This document shows positions 10,371 to 19,781 of a DNA stretch of 64,000 nucleotides, piece after piece. The position numbers were made by a program, and so were the translations under genes. Under the pieces are notes generated by a model. That model was not told the DNA's origin and ran no database searches. It was given only the letters and a program-made list of their open reading frames with translations. Source of the stretch: Glaciecola sp. HTCC2999 (GTDB taxonomy: Bacteria; Pseudomonadota; Gammaproteobacteria; Enterobacterales; Alteromonadaceae); the NCBI GenBank assembly GCA_949498985.1, contig CATECQ010000035.1, positions 86,501-150,500 of the forward strand, in the 5' to 3' direction. Numbering within the stretch: the first letter of the stretch is position 1; each line of letters begins with the position of its first letter.

Positions 10371-11336
10371 TTACTTCCCGTAAGTGTCGATAAAGAGTCG
10401 AGTTAATTCACTATGATTGACTTTAGTCGCCACGTTAACCGTTTTTGCTGCAGTCCATAACGGACTCATCGTATCACCTAAGGCAGCAAACATTGTTTGA
10501 CCTCGATCCAGTTCAGAGGTACCGATGCGCATATGACCTTCAGTTAATTCAAAAAGATCCGGCTGAATTAAATATGCTAGAGGAAAAGCATCATGAAAAT
10601 AACATATCCGCTGTTCTAAGCCTTGAGAATAAAAGTCCATGTAGAATTGTGCAGAGTCCCTGACAAACCCTCCTAAAGTGGGATTTTGTTGAGCTAAAAT
10701 ATCAACAAACTCAGGGGCAAACGGAATATCATAAGTCACATCTAAACCGAACATGACGAGCGGCCAGTTAGCGGCAAAAACAATTTGAGCAGCATGGGCA
10801 TCATTCCAAATATTGGCTTCTGCCACTGGTGTGACATTACCTTTGACATAAGCAGCTCCTCCCATAATCGCAACTTGCTTGACGAGTTGAGGTAATTCAG
10901 GACATAAGCGTAACGCCAATGCCAAATTGCCTAAAGGGCCAACCGCAACAAGGGTCACTTCGCCTGGGTGTGCTTTAACCGTATCAACAATGAATTGCGC
11001 CGATGAACGAGGATCGCACTCACGCGATGGTGGAGCAACCGGAATATCCCCAAACCCGTTATCGCCATGCACAAAGTGAGCATAAGTCGATTCTGGTCCC
11101 ACCCATGGCATACCTACACCTTGAGTCACGGGAATATGGTGTTGTTGCGCTATATCACATAGACGAATAGCGTTTTGTGCCGACATTGCGACGGGGACAT
11201 TGCCATAAACAGTTGTTAATCCAAGTACATCAATTTGTGGTGCTTGAAACGCAAAAAATATAGCCATTGCATCATCGATCCCCGGATCCGTATCGAGGAT
11301 AATTTTATGGTGAGTCACAGTATTTTCAGACATCAT
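10371..11336 (-). CDS. Inosine/uridine-preferring nucleoside hydrolase family protein
   Basis: ILDTDPGIDDAMAI N-terminal calcium-binding motif; GNVTPVAEANIWNDAHAA. Confidence 0.93.
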   Translation of the reverse strand: MMSENTVTHHKIILDTDPGIDDAMAIFFAFQAPQIDVLGLTTVYGNVPVAMSAQNAIRLCDIAQQHHIPVTQGVGMPWVGPESTYAHFVHGDNGFGDIPVAPPSRECDPRSSAQFIVDTVKAHPGEVTLVAVGPLGNLALALRLCPELPQLVKQVAIMGGAAYVKGNVTPVAEANIWNDAHAAQIVFAANWPLVMFGLDVTYDIPFAPEFVDILAQQNPTLGGFVRDSAQFYMDFYSQGLEQRICYFHDAFPLAYLIQPDLFELTEGHMRIGTSELDRGQTMFAALGDTMSPLWTAAKTVNVATKVNHSELTRLFIDTYGK

Positions 11337-11345
11337 GATTCCTTT

Positions 11346-12260
11346 TTATTCAGCATAAGAGTGTTGTGCTAAAAACGCTTCAACCTCATCAATATTGGGG
11401 ATGGATTGAGCCGCGCCCTGTTTAGTCACTGTTAGCGCAGAAGCTGCACAAGCAAATCTTAGGGCTTGTTGCGGTATGCTATGTTGTTGATAGTGCGCCA
11501 TAAAGAAGCCAATAAAGGTATCTCCGGCAGCGGTCGTATCTACCGCTTCAACGACAAATGCTGGGATCACAATATCGTCTTTATTGGTATTTTTCGGATG
11601 AATATATTTTGCTCCTTGTTTACCCATGGTGATAATCACTTCTGCATGGGCAAAATGGCTTTGGAAAAAAGTCTCAATATCATTCATTCGAGCGCATTCA
11701 GACAGCTCTGCTGCTTCTACTTCATTAACGATCAACAGATCGATATGCTGAAAATTTAATGATTTAATGTCATGTGTCATCGGGGCTGGGTTAAATGCGA
11801 CCTTCAACCCCTTAGCTTTAGCGGCGGCCAAGATATCAGCAATACCTGAGGTTTCATTCTGTAATAATACCCAGTCATTGGCATCAGTATCTGATAAGGC
11901 GGTTTGAATATCTCGCTCAGATATTTCGCGATTAGCCCCCCCAAATAAAAATATGGCATTTTCGCCATTAGGTGTTACTTGAATAATGGCATGTCCTGAG
12001 GCGGTATCGCTACAACGGATAAAACGACCATTGACCCCATGCTTGATCATCGCTTGTTTAAATTTGGTATCATTTTCATTAATGCAACCTACGTGCAAAA
12101 CTTCTGCACCTGCTTTGGCTAATGCAATAGACTGGTTGGCGCCTTTCCCTCCCAGTAATACTTGGTAATTATTCGAGGCTATGGTTTCACCAGGTTGAAC
12201 GAAATGGTCTACTTGGTAGACATGGTCGATGTTGATTGAGCCGAAATTAATCACTGCCAT
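11346..12260 (-). CDS. rbsK: Ribokinase (PfkB family)
   Basis: NFGSINIDHVYQVDHFVQPGETI, GGKGANQSIALAKAG, DTTAAGDTFIGFFMA motifs. Confidence 0.88.
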   Translation of the reverse strand: MAVINFGSINIDHVYQVDHFVQPGETIASNNYQVLLGGKGANQSIALAKAGAEVLHVGCINENDTKFKQAMIKHGVNGRFIRCSDTASGHAIIQVTPNGENAIFLFGGANREISERDIQTALSDTDANDWVLLQNETSGIADILAAAKAKGLKVAFNPAPMTHDIKSLNFQHIDLLIVNEVEAAELSECARMNDIETFFQSHFAHAEVIITMGKQGAKYIHPKNTNKDDIVIPAFVVEAVDTTAAGDTFIGFFMAHYQQHSIPQQALRFACAASALTVTKQGAAQSIPNIDEVEAFLAQHSYAE

Positions 12261-12319
12261 AGGATACGGTACCGTATTATATTATTGTAATAGAAATGCA
12301 GAATTATATAAGAGATTGT

Positions 12320-12510
12320 GGATAATGTCGCCCAAGATGCCGCAGGTCATAATTCGCCCGAACGCCGAAATGTTCAGGGCGGAGGTATCATCACTACCGT
12401 AGGCGTCTCAATACGGGTTGAGCTTGCGCAAAAGTAGTGGAATCAACTTCCTTAGTTTAAAGCATCGGCCAGGGACATGTATGAACGTGCCAACACCCCA
12501 GGAGACTTAA
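12320..12510 (-). ncRNA. ssrS: 6S RNA (boundaries approximate)
   Basis: Minus strand contains TCCTGGGGTGTTGGCACG...CATGTCCCTGGCCGATGCTTT and 3' GACCTGCGGCATCTTGGGCGAC; termini pair (GTCTCCTGGGGTGT with GCATCTTGGGCGAC, including GU pairs); located between fau and ygfB as expected for ssrS. Confidence 0.85.
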
Positions 12511-12718
12511 AATAGCATACCCAAAATGACAGAGCTTGTATATGAGATTCTCGGAAATATATTTGTATGCAACCTAACAACACTGGCATGGCACATTATC
12601 TGAACGGTCAATTCGCTTTACCAAAGTATTTATTAGATAATTTTGTTATGCTATCGCATTATTTTGAGGTAACAACCTCGTTGTTAATTTATTTTGATAC
12701 CTGATAAGAGATACCCAT

Positions 12719-13294
12719 ATGAGTCTTGTTGCAAATTTTCTGAACACCACTGAACTCCTCGCCAAACATGATGTTTTAATTGATGGTGCAGAGGTCCATG
12801 GCATTATCTGTGGCATGTTATGTGGCGGTATGTCATTAGACAATCAAGAATGGGTATCCGTGTTGACAGATGTAGCTAATAATTCGCAGCCATTTGCTCA
12901 GCCTTTAGTGACTCATCTTCAAAATTTATACAGTCAAACTGTGAATCAACTGACTGACGCAGAATTTGGTTTGGTCTTGAGTTTACCCGATGCTGATGCT
13001 CCTTTAAGTGAGCAGGCGCAGGGAGTAATTCTATGGGTGCAAGGTTTTATGCTCGGATTTGGTTTGCATCAGCCTTCGTTAGATAAGCGCTCTGAAGATG
13101 TCAAGGAAGGGATCCAAGATTTTTCAGAAATTGCCCGCATGGAAAGCATTGATGACCAAGACGATAATGATGAAACTCAAGCACAATTGCTAATTTTAAT
13201 TGAACATGTTCGAGTCATTGCGATGAGCTGTTTTAATGAATGCCAGCCGGCTCACAAACCCATGCCAATTGAGACTGATCCTACGGTCCATTAA
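12719..13294 (+). CDS. ygfB: UPF0149/YgfB family protein
   Basis: DGAEVHGIICGMLCGG motif; upstream of pepP-ubiH. Confidence 0.92.
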   Translation: MSLVANFLNTTELLAKHDVLIDGAEVHGIICGMLCGGMSLDNQEWVSVLTDVANNSQPFAQPLVTHLQNLYSQTVNQLTDAEFGLVLSLPDADAPLSEQAQGVILWVQGFMLGFGLHQPSLDKRSEDVKEGIQDFSEIARMESIDDQDDNDETQAQLLILIEHVRVIAMSCFNECQPAHKPMPIETDPTVH

Positions 13295-13302
13295 ATTTGA
13301 GT

Positions 13303-14631
13303 ATGCCAGCTATGATTAAAATTGATATAAGTGAACATCAAACTCGTCGAGCTAATTTATTGAGCTTGATGGACCATAATAGCGTATGTGTAGTGGGTTC
13401 AGCATCGGCACAAACACGCAGTAATGATACTGATTACTGTTTTCGTCAAGACAGTTATTTTTGGTATTTGACGGGTTTTGATGAGCCTGATGCAACGTTG
13501 ATATTAATTAAATATGCCGATGGTCAGACACATGTTTTTATGTCGTTACTCCCTAAAGATGAGCAAGCTGAAATTTGGCATGGGAGGCGTTTAGGTGCAC
13601 AAGCGGCAATCGCTAAATTAGCGCTTGATAATGCCTTTGATAATTCTCAGTTAGAAGACCAATTAGCCAATATACTTTCGAATAAACAAACGGTGTATAG
13701 CCTCTATATTCAAACATCCGTCAAAAAGTTGATTGACCAAACGATCATGAATTTGAAACGCGTCCCTAAACAAGGTTTATTGGCACCATCTCAACATATC
13801 GATATACAAAGCCAGTTAGATGAGGCTAGGTTAGTAAAATCAACGACTGAAATAGCTATCATGCAAGCCGTTGCCGATATTTCCGCACAAGCCCATTGTC
13901 AGGCTATGCAGCTCTGTAAACCAACGTTAAATGAATATCATTTAGAAGCTGAAATCCAATATGTGTTTGCTCGAAATGGTGCACGCCACCCAGCGTATAC
14001 GAGTATTGTTGGTGGGGGCGATAATGCTTGCATTTTACATTACACGCAGAATAACCAAGTCTTACAAGATGGCGATTTAGTACTCATTGATGCAGGAGGA
14101 GAACTTGAAGGATACGCCGCAGATATTACTCGTACATTTCCGGTAAATGGGCGTTTTTCAAGACCACAGGCGAGTGTCTATCAGATTGTTTTAGATGCCC
14201 AATTGGCTGCTTTAGAGTTACTGAAGCCCGGTGCATTGCTACCGGAAGTGACCCAAGTGGTAGTAGAAATCATCACTCAAGGACTACTTGATTTAGGTAT
14301 CTTGACGGGCGAGCTTCACGATAATATTGAGCGCTTAACATATCGTCACTATTTCATGCATGGATTAGGTCATTATTTAGGGTTAGACGTCCATGATGTA
14401 GGTGAATATAAAGTGGATGGAGCACCTCGCCCATTATCTCCTGGCATGGTACTTACCGTCGAACCTGGTATTTATATCGCCCCGGGGAGTGACTGTCCTG
14501 AGATTTATCATGGTATCGGCGTTCGGATCGAAGATGATATTGTCATTACCGAAACTTCGAATCATGTCTTAACCCATCAGGTCCCCAAAACGATTGCTGA
14601 AATAGAGGCATTAATGAGAGCAGGTGTGTAA
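13303..14631 (+). CDS. pepP: Xaa-Pro aminopeptidase P
   Basis: ORF from 13297 (TTG), likely ATG at 13303; DSYFWYLTGFDEPDA, HGLGHYLGLDVHDVG, VEPGIYI motifs. Confidence 0.94.
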   Translation: MPAMIKIDISEHQTRRANLLSLMDHNSVCVVGSASAQTRSNDTDYCFRQDSYFWYLTGFDEPDATLILIKYADGQTHVFMSLLPKDEQAEIWHGRRLGAQAAIAKLALDNAFDNSQLEDQLANILSNKQTVYSLYIQTSVKKLIDQTIMNLKRVPKQGLLAPSQHIDIQSQLDEARLVKSTTEIAIMQAVADISAQAHCQAMQLCKPTLNEYHLEAEIQYVFARNGARHPAYTSIVGGGDNACILHYTQNNQVLQDGDLVLIDAGGELEGYAADITRTFPVNGRFSRPQASVYQIVLDAQLAALELLKPGALLPEVTQVVVEIITQGLLDLGILTGELHDNIERLTYRHYFMHGLGHYLGLDVHDVGEYKVDGAPRPLSPGMVLTVEPGIYIAPGSDCPEIYHGIGVRIEDDIVITETSNHVLTHQVPKTIAEIEALMRAGV

Positions 14632-15879
14632 GTGCTAAATGTGAAAGCTAATGATCACGATATTCACACTACTGATATCCTTGTCATAGGCGGTGGGGTC
14701 GTAGGATTGGCCTTATGCCAAGGCTTACTGCATGCTAATTTAGATGTTCGCGTTACCTTGGTATCATCCTGTAACATTCTTCAAGCCAATGCTTACGCCG
14801 ATGATATGCGTGCTATTGCATTAGCACACAGTACCCGACAGCATTTAGCTTCTATGGGCATTCCGTTACCCGATAGTCATGCAACAATTGAACAAATACA
14901 TATCAGTGACCGTGGGCATTTAGGTCAAGTACGTTTGACTGCCAAAGAGCAGGGGGTATCTGCGTTAGGCTATGTGACACAGTTAAGTGCATTAGAAACC
15001 ACTTTATCTCAGCAATTATCTCAACATACTGATACACAATTTACCTTATTTGAAAATGCTCAGTGTACCCAAGTGAATACTACACAGCAAGATGTGACGG
15101 CGACTTTAGACACGGGGCTTATCATTCATGCAAAGACGTTAGTGTTTGCTGATGGACAAGGCAGTGATTTAAAACGCACACTGGGTATTGCATCTCATAG
15201 CGTTGATTATCAACAACATGCGTTAGTTTCAGTAGTAGGAGTGAGTCGCATTGGACCTACTCGCTATCATCATAAGTTAACCGCGTTTGAACGCTTTACT
15301 GATAAAGGGCCGTTAGCGTTGTTACCGATGAGTAGGGATGCTGTGAGTGATGATGCATGTCAACAATATTATTCATTGGTATGGTGTGCTTCCAAAGAAG
15401 ATATAGCGACACTTACCGCACTCGATGATACGAGTTTTAAACACGCGTTACAGACTGCATTTGGTGATCGTGCAGGCCTATTTAGTTATATATCTCAGCG
15501 GCAACACTTCCCATTAAAATTGGTCTCTCATTTTAATAATCCACAGCGAATATTTTCTTTAGGTAATGCTGCACAGACATTACACCCCATCGCTGGGCAA
15601 GGATTTAATCTCGGTATTCGTGATGTTATGGGATTCATCAAATCAGTCAATGAACTGCCGCAGAAAGAGGATTTAGGCACGCAAACCCACCAAGATAGAT
15701 TTATTGCAATGCGCCATAGTGACAGAACAGCAGTCACACAGGTAACCAGTTTACTTGTGACTGTATTTTCCAATGCCTTCCCAGGGCTTGTCATCCCCCG
15801 AAATAAAGCCTTACATCTGCTACATTCTGTCCCTCTCATCAAAAAATGGTTTACAAAAATAGCGATGGGCTACCGTTAA
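14632..15879 (+). CDS. ubiH: 2-octaprenyl-6-methoxyphenol hydroxylase (UbiH family)
   Basis: GTG start directly after pepP; GGGVVGLAL FAD motif, SLGNAAQTLHPIAGQGFNLGIRD. Confidence 0.9.
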   Translation: MLNVKANDHDIHTTDILVIGGGVVGLALCQGLLHANLDVRVTLVSSCNILQANAYADDMRAIALAHSTRQHLASMGIPLPDSHATIEQIHISDRGHLGQVRLTAKEQGVSALGYVTQLSALETTLSQQLSQHTDTQFTLFENAQCTQVNTTQQDVTATLDTGLIIHAKTLVFADGQGSDLKRTLGIASHSVDYQQHALVSVVGVSRIGPTRYHHKLTAFERFTDKGPLALLPMSRDAVSDDACQQYYSLVWCASKEDIATLTALDDTSFKHALQTAFGDRAGLFSYISQRQHFPLKLVSHFNNPQRIFSLGNAAQTLHPIAGQGFNLGIRDVMGFIKSVNELPQKEDLGTQTHQDRFIAMRHSDRTAVTQVTSLLVTVFSNAFPGLVIPRNKALHLLHSVPLIKKWFTKIAMGYR

Positions 15880-15964
15880 ATTATAGTTATTCTGAACTTG
15901 GTCGATATAGTTTGTGAGTCAATCATCCGTTGACTCTAAATGATTAAATTATCCTAGGAAATAT

Positions 15965-17377
15965 ATGGCCAAGCATCAGAATTTTAAGAATAAAAGGTTT
16001 AGCTCGTTAATCATCGCTGAAGCACTTTTAATCTTTTGTATCCTTTACGTTTCATTTTATGTGATTCAACTTGCAGATGCGTCTGCTCCAAGTGTGGTTG
16101 TTGCATATTTACCATTTATTGCTACGTTCGCTTTTTTTATTCTTATGAGTTCACTGTCACTTGGATTGTATGAACCTAAGTTACGTGAATCTATCCGGGG
16201 AATTATCCGGCGTATATTTGTGGCGAATGGTTTAGCATTTTGTGCCATGTATGTCATAACGATTATTTTGTTTCACGATATTTTACTCCATCCTTTTTAT
16301 TTCGTTGTCAGTATTAGTGCTACGATTACCTCTGTTTCAATATTTAGATTTTTTATGATCCGCTACGGTTCACTAGGGTTGGTGAAAAGTCGCATTGTTA
16401 TTTTAGGTGCAGGAGAACGTGCATCTACGATTGAAAAAAAAATGCGCAGGGCTTCAGATCGACGTAGTTTTGAAATTGTTGGATTTATTCCTGTTCCAGG
16501 AGATGATATTGAAAATGGTATTAAAAAAGAACCTATTATCGAGATAGATATTAATCATTCTTTAAAATCATTTGTGGTTCAAAATGACATCAATGAAGTG
16601 GTGGTTGCTGCTGATCAACGTCGCGGGACCTTACCTATTGAAGTCTTATTCGACTGTCGAATGCAGGGTGTACAAATCTCTGACTTACTCGATTTTATGG
16701 AACGTGAAACCGGTCAGATTATGGTCAATTTGATGTACCCTAGTTGGTTAATCTATTCGAAAGGATTTGAATCTCAAAGTTATCTCAGACAGATTAGAAA
16801 TTATAGTTTTAATCTATTACTCGCAACTGTGGTACTGCTATTGTTGTGGCCTTTTATGTTGCTAACAGCATTCGTTATTTACCTAGATGATGGACGAAAA
16901 ACCGGCGCCTCCGTCTTTTATAAGCAAGTACGAGTCGGTAAAAATGGTGAACCATTTTCTATTTATAAATTTAGAAGTATGGGTGTGGATGCCGAAAAAA
17001 ATGGTGCTCAATGGGCGGATAAAAATGATATGCGAGTTACTCGCGTAGGCGGTTTTATTCGTAAATATCGATTGGATGAACTACCTCAATTATATAATGT
17101 GTTTCGAGGAGATATGTCATTTGTCGGGCCACGTCCAGAACGACCTGAGTTTGTCGAGGAATTAGACAAACAGATCCCATTTTATGCAAAACGTCATAGT
17201 GTTAAACCCGGATTAGCTGGATGGGCACAATTAAATTATCCTTATGGTGCAAGTGTTGAAGACGCCGAAGGAAAACTAAAATATGATTTATATTATGTGA
17301 AGCATCAAAGTTTTTTACTGGATATGTTGGTCTTAATTAGAACCATTGAAGTGGTATTATTCGGTAAGGGTCAATAA
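15965..17377 (+). CDS. Exopolysaccharide sugar transferase, EpsB/PEP-CTERM-associated type
   Basis: N-terminal TM helices, CoA-binding-like domain, bacterial sugar transferase domain (FYKQVRVGKNGEPFSIYKFRSM, YRLDELPQLYNVFRGDMSFVGPRPERPEF, VKPGLAGWAQLNYPYGASVEDAEGKLKYDLYYVKH). Confidence 0.88.
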   Translation: MAKHQNFKNKRFSSLIIAEALLIFCILYVSFYVIQLADASAPSVVVAYLPFIATFAFFILMSSLSLGLYEPKLRESIRGIIRRIFVANGLAFCAMYVITIILFHDILLHPFYFVVSISATITSVSIFRFFMIRYGSLGLVKSRIVILGAGERASTIEKKMRRASDRRSFEIVGFIPVPGDDIENGIKKEPIIEIDINHSLKSFVVQNDINEVVVAADQRRGTLPIEVLFDCRMQGVQISDLLDFMERETGQIMVNLMYPSWLIYSKGFESQSYLRQIRNYSFNLLLATVVLLLLWPFMLLTAFVIYLDDGRKTGASVFYKQVRVGKNGEPFSIYKFRSMGVDAEKNGAQWADKNDMRVTRVGGFIRKYRLDELPQLYNVFRGDMSFVGPRPERPEFVEELDKQIPFYAKRHSVKPGLAGWAQLNYPYGASVEDAEGKLKYDLYYVKHQSFLLDMLVLIRTIEVVLFGKGQ

Positions 17378-17427
17378 AGTTAACCTATGTAATCGTTGAC
17401 TAAAGTTTGTTAACCAAAATTGAATCG

Positions 17428-17470
17428 AAAAAGGCTTACATCAAAATTTATTATTGATCTAAGCCTTTTT
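17428..17470. terminator. Bidirectional terminator between sugar transferase and glcB
   Basis: AAAAAGGCTTA / TAAGCCTTTTT arms with inner ATCAA/TTGAT stem, between convergent genes. Confidence 0.75.
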
Positions 17471-17491
17471 TATTATTTGTAAAATACCTAA

Positions 17492-19663
17492 TTATTTTAG
17501 GCTTGCCTTCATTTCACGACGACGTTCATGTAATAGTGGTTCAGTATAACCACTTGGTTGAGTGGTCCCTAACACAATTAAATCACGTGCAGCCTGATAA
17601 CCAATAGCATTATTGTAATTAGGATACATCGGGATATATTCCTGGTCGTTAGCATTTTGTTCATCTACTAGTTTAGCCATACGAGCAAGCGTTTCATCGA
17701 TTTGTGTAATATTCACTACACCATGTGTTAACCAATTAGCAATATGTTGTGCTGAAATCCGTAACGTCGCTCGGTCTTCCATGAGTCCAACGTTATTGAT
17801 ATCAGGTACTTTAGAGCAACCAATTCCTTGATGAACCCAGCGAACTACATAACCTAAGATCCCTTGAATGTTATTATCCAATTCTAATTGGATAGCTTCT
17901 GGGGTTAAGGTGCGGTCGGCTTCTAATAATGGAATATCTAAGATTGTATCTACACCATCAAAGTCACTATGGGCAAGTGTTGCTTGCACGGCATAAACAT
18001 CCACCTGATGATAGTGCAGGGCATGAAGAGTGGCAGCCGTTGGCGACGGAACCCAGGCGGTGTTAGCGCCTGATTGTGGATGGCCTACTTTCGCTTCCAT
18101 CATGTTAGCCATTTGATCAGGGATCGGCCACATTCCTTTACCAATTTGAGCCTTACCTGACATACCGGTTCTTAGGCCTGTAACGACATTGGCAGTTTCA
18201 TAAGCCGATATCCATGGACGCTGTTTTAACTCTGCTTTAGGAGCAAAGACCCCTTTTTGCATTGAGGTATGAATTTCATCACCAGTACGATCTAAAAATC
18301 CGGTATTAATAAACACGACTCGATGTTGCGCTCGGGCAATACAGGCTTTAAGGTTAATCGATGTGCGACGCTCCTCATCCATAATCCCAATTTTGATAGT
18401 ATGGCGGTCTAGGCTTAGAAGGTCTTCAATAGCATTGAATAAATCATCGCTAAATTCAACTTCATCGGGTCCGTGCATTTTAGGTTTGACGATATATATA
18501 CTGCCTGTTTGAGAGTTAACAAACTGACTATTACGTTGTAAATCATGCAAGGCAATCAATGATGTAATAACACCATCCATGATCCCTTCAAAGATAGGTT
18601 CACCGTCAAATAAAATCGCATCATTGGTCATCAAATGACCCACATTACGTACAAACATTAAGCTGCGACCTTTTAGAGTAACTGTCTGCCCGGTAAAACT
18701 GGTGTATTGTCGATCAGCGTTCATTTGTCGGGTAATTGATTGGCCATTTTTGGTCATTTGGAAACTTAATGAACCTTGCATTAAGCCTAGCCAGTTTTGA
18801 TATACTAAGGTTTTGTCTTCAGCATCTACTGCAGCAACTGAGTCTTCGCAGTCCATAATAGTACTTAGGGCTGATTCAACTAGGATATCTTTGATATTAG
18901 CGGGATCAACAGAGCCGATTGGATGATTATCATCGATTTGTAATTCAATATGCAGACCGTTGTGCTGAATCAAAATAGCGGTAGGTGCAGATATATCGCC
19001 TTGGAAGGCAATACACTGTTCTGGATGCTTCAATATGGTGGTTTGGCCGTCGGCCAGCGTGATAGATAAGCCGTTGTTTGATAATGTATATGCCACTGCA
19101 TCTAAATGAGAACCTGATGATAGTGGAGCTATGTCATTGAGATAGTTGCGCGCTTGTTTGATAACCGCTTGACCTCGCACAGGATTATATTGAGCGGTTT
19201 TTTCTGCACCATTATCATCGGCTAATACATCCGTTCCATAAAGTGCGTCATATAAACTGCCCCAGCGAGCGTTCGCAGCATTGAGAGCATAGCGTGCATT
19301 ATTTATTGGGACAACTAATTGAGGACCTGCCATTGTCGCTAACTCAGGATCCACATTCGCGGTTGAGATAGAAAATTCATCAGGTTCAGGCACTAAGTAG
19401 CCAATGGATTGTAAAAACGTTTTGTATTCAGTATATGAATCATGTTGATTTTCACAATGATAAGAATCAATTTTTGCCTGAAGCGCATCACGAGTATCTA
19501 ATAATGTCTTGTTTCTTGGGGTAAAGTCAGCAAGTATCGTTTCAAATCCACGCCAAAATGCATCGGTATCAATCCCCGTATTCGGTAATACTTCATTATG
19601 AATGAATTGGGCGAGTGTGGTGTCAACTTGTAAGCGACTTTTCGTGATATAAGGCATCTTCAA
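17492..19663 (-). CDS. glcB: Malate synthase G
   Basis: About 720 aa; DCEDSVAAVDAEDK, MHGPDEVEF, GMWPIPDQMANMMEAKVGHP motifs. Confidence 0.96.
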   Translation of the reverse strand: MKMPYITKSRLQVDTTLAQFIHNEVLPNTGIDTDAFWRGFETILADFTPRNKTLLDTRDALQAKIDSYHCENQHDSYTEYKTFLQSIGYLVPEPDEFSISTANVDPELATMAGPQLVVPINNARYALNAANARWGSLYDALYGTDVLADDNGAEKTAQYNPVRGQAVIKQARNYLNDIAPLSSGSHLDAVAYTLSNNGLSITLADGQTTILKHPEQCIAFQGDISAPTAILIQHNGLHIELQIDDNHPIGSVDPANIKDILVESALSTIMDCEDSVAAVDAEDKTLVYQNWLGLMQGSLSFQMTKNGQSITRQMNADRQYTSFTGQTVTLKGRSLMFVRNVGHLMTNDAILFDGEPIFEGIMDGVITSLIALHDLQRNSQFVNSQTGSIYIVKPKMHGPDEVEFSDDLFNAIEDLLSLDRHTIKIGIMDEERRTSINLKACIARAQHRVVFINTGFLDRTGDEIHTSMQKGVFAPKAELKQRPWISAYETANVVTGLRTGMSGKAQIGKGMWPIPDQMANMMEAKVGHPQSGANTAWVPSPTAATLHALHYHQVDVYAVQATLAHSDFDGVDTILDIPLLEADRTLTPEAIQLELDNNIQGILGYVVRWVHQGIGCSKVPDINNVGLMEDRATLRISAQHIANWLTHGVVNITQIDETLARMAKLVDEQNANDQEYIPMYPNYNNAIGYQAARDLIVLGTTQPSGYTEPLLHERRREMKASLK

Positions 19664-19781
19664 TATCCTATCGATGAGTTAAACTAAGGTTAGTATATTG
19701 GGAAAATCTGATAAAGTTTAGATTATACTAACTATGCTAGCCATTCACATCGTGAATGGGTTTTAGGGAGAGGGAAATACA

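Noticed and set aside
12646-12843. 65-aa minus-strand ORF near the 6S RNA as a possible zapA remnant
   Set aside because: Translation does not resemble ZapA and it mostly overlaps ygfB in antisense
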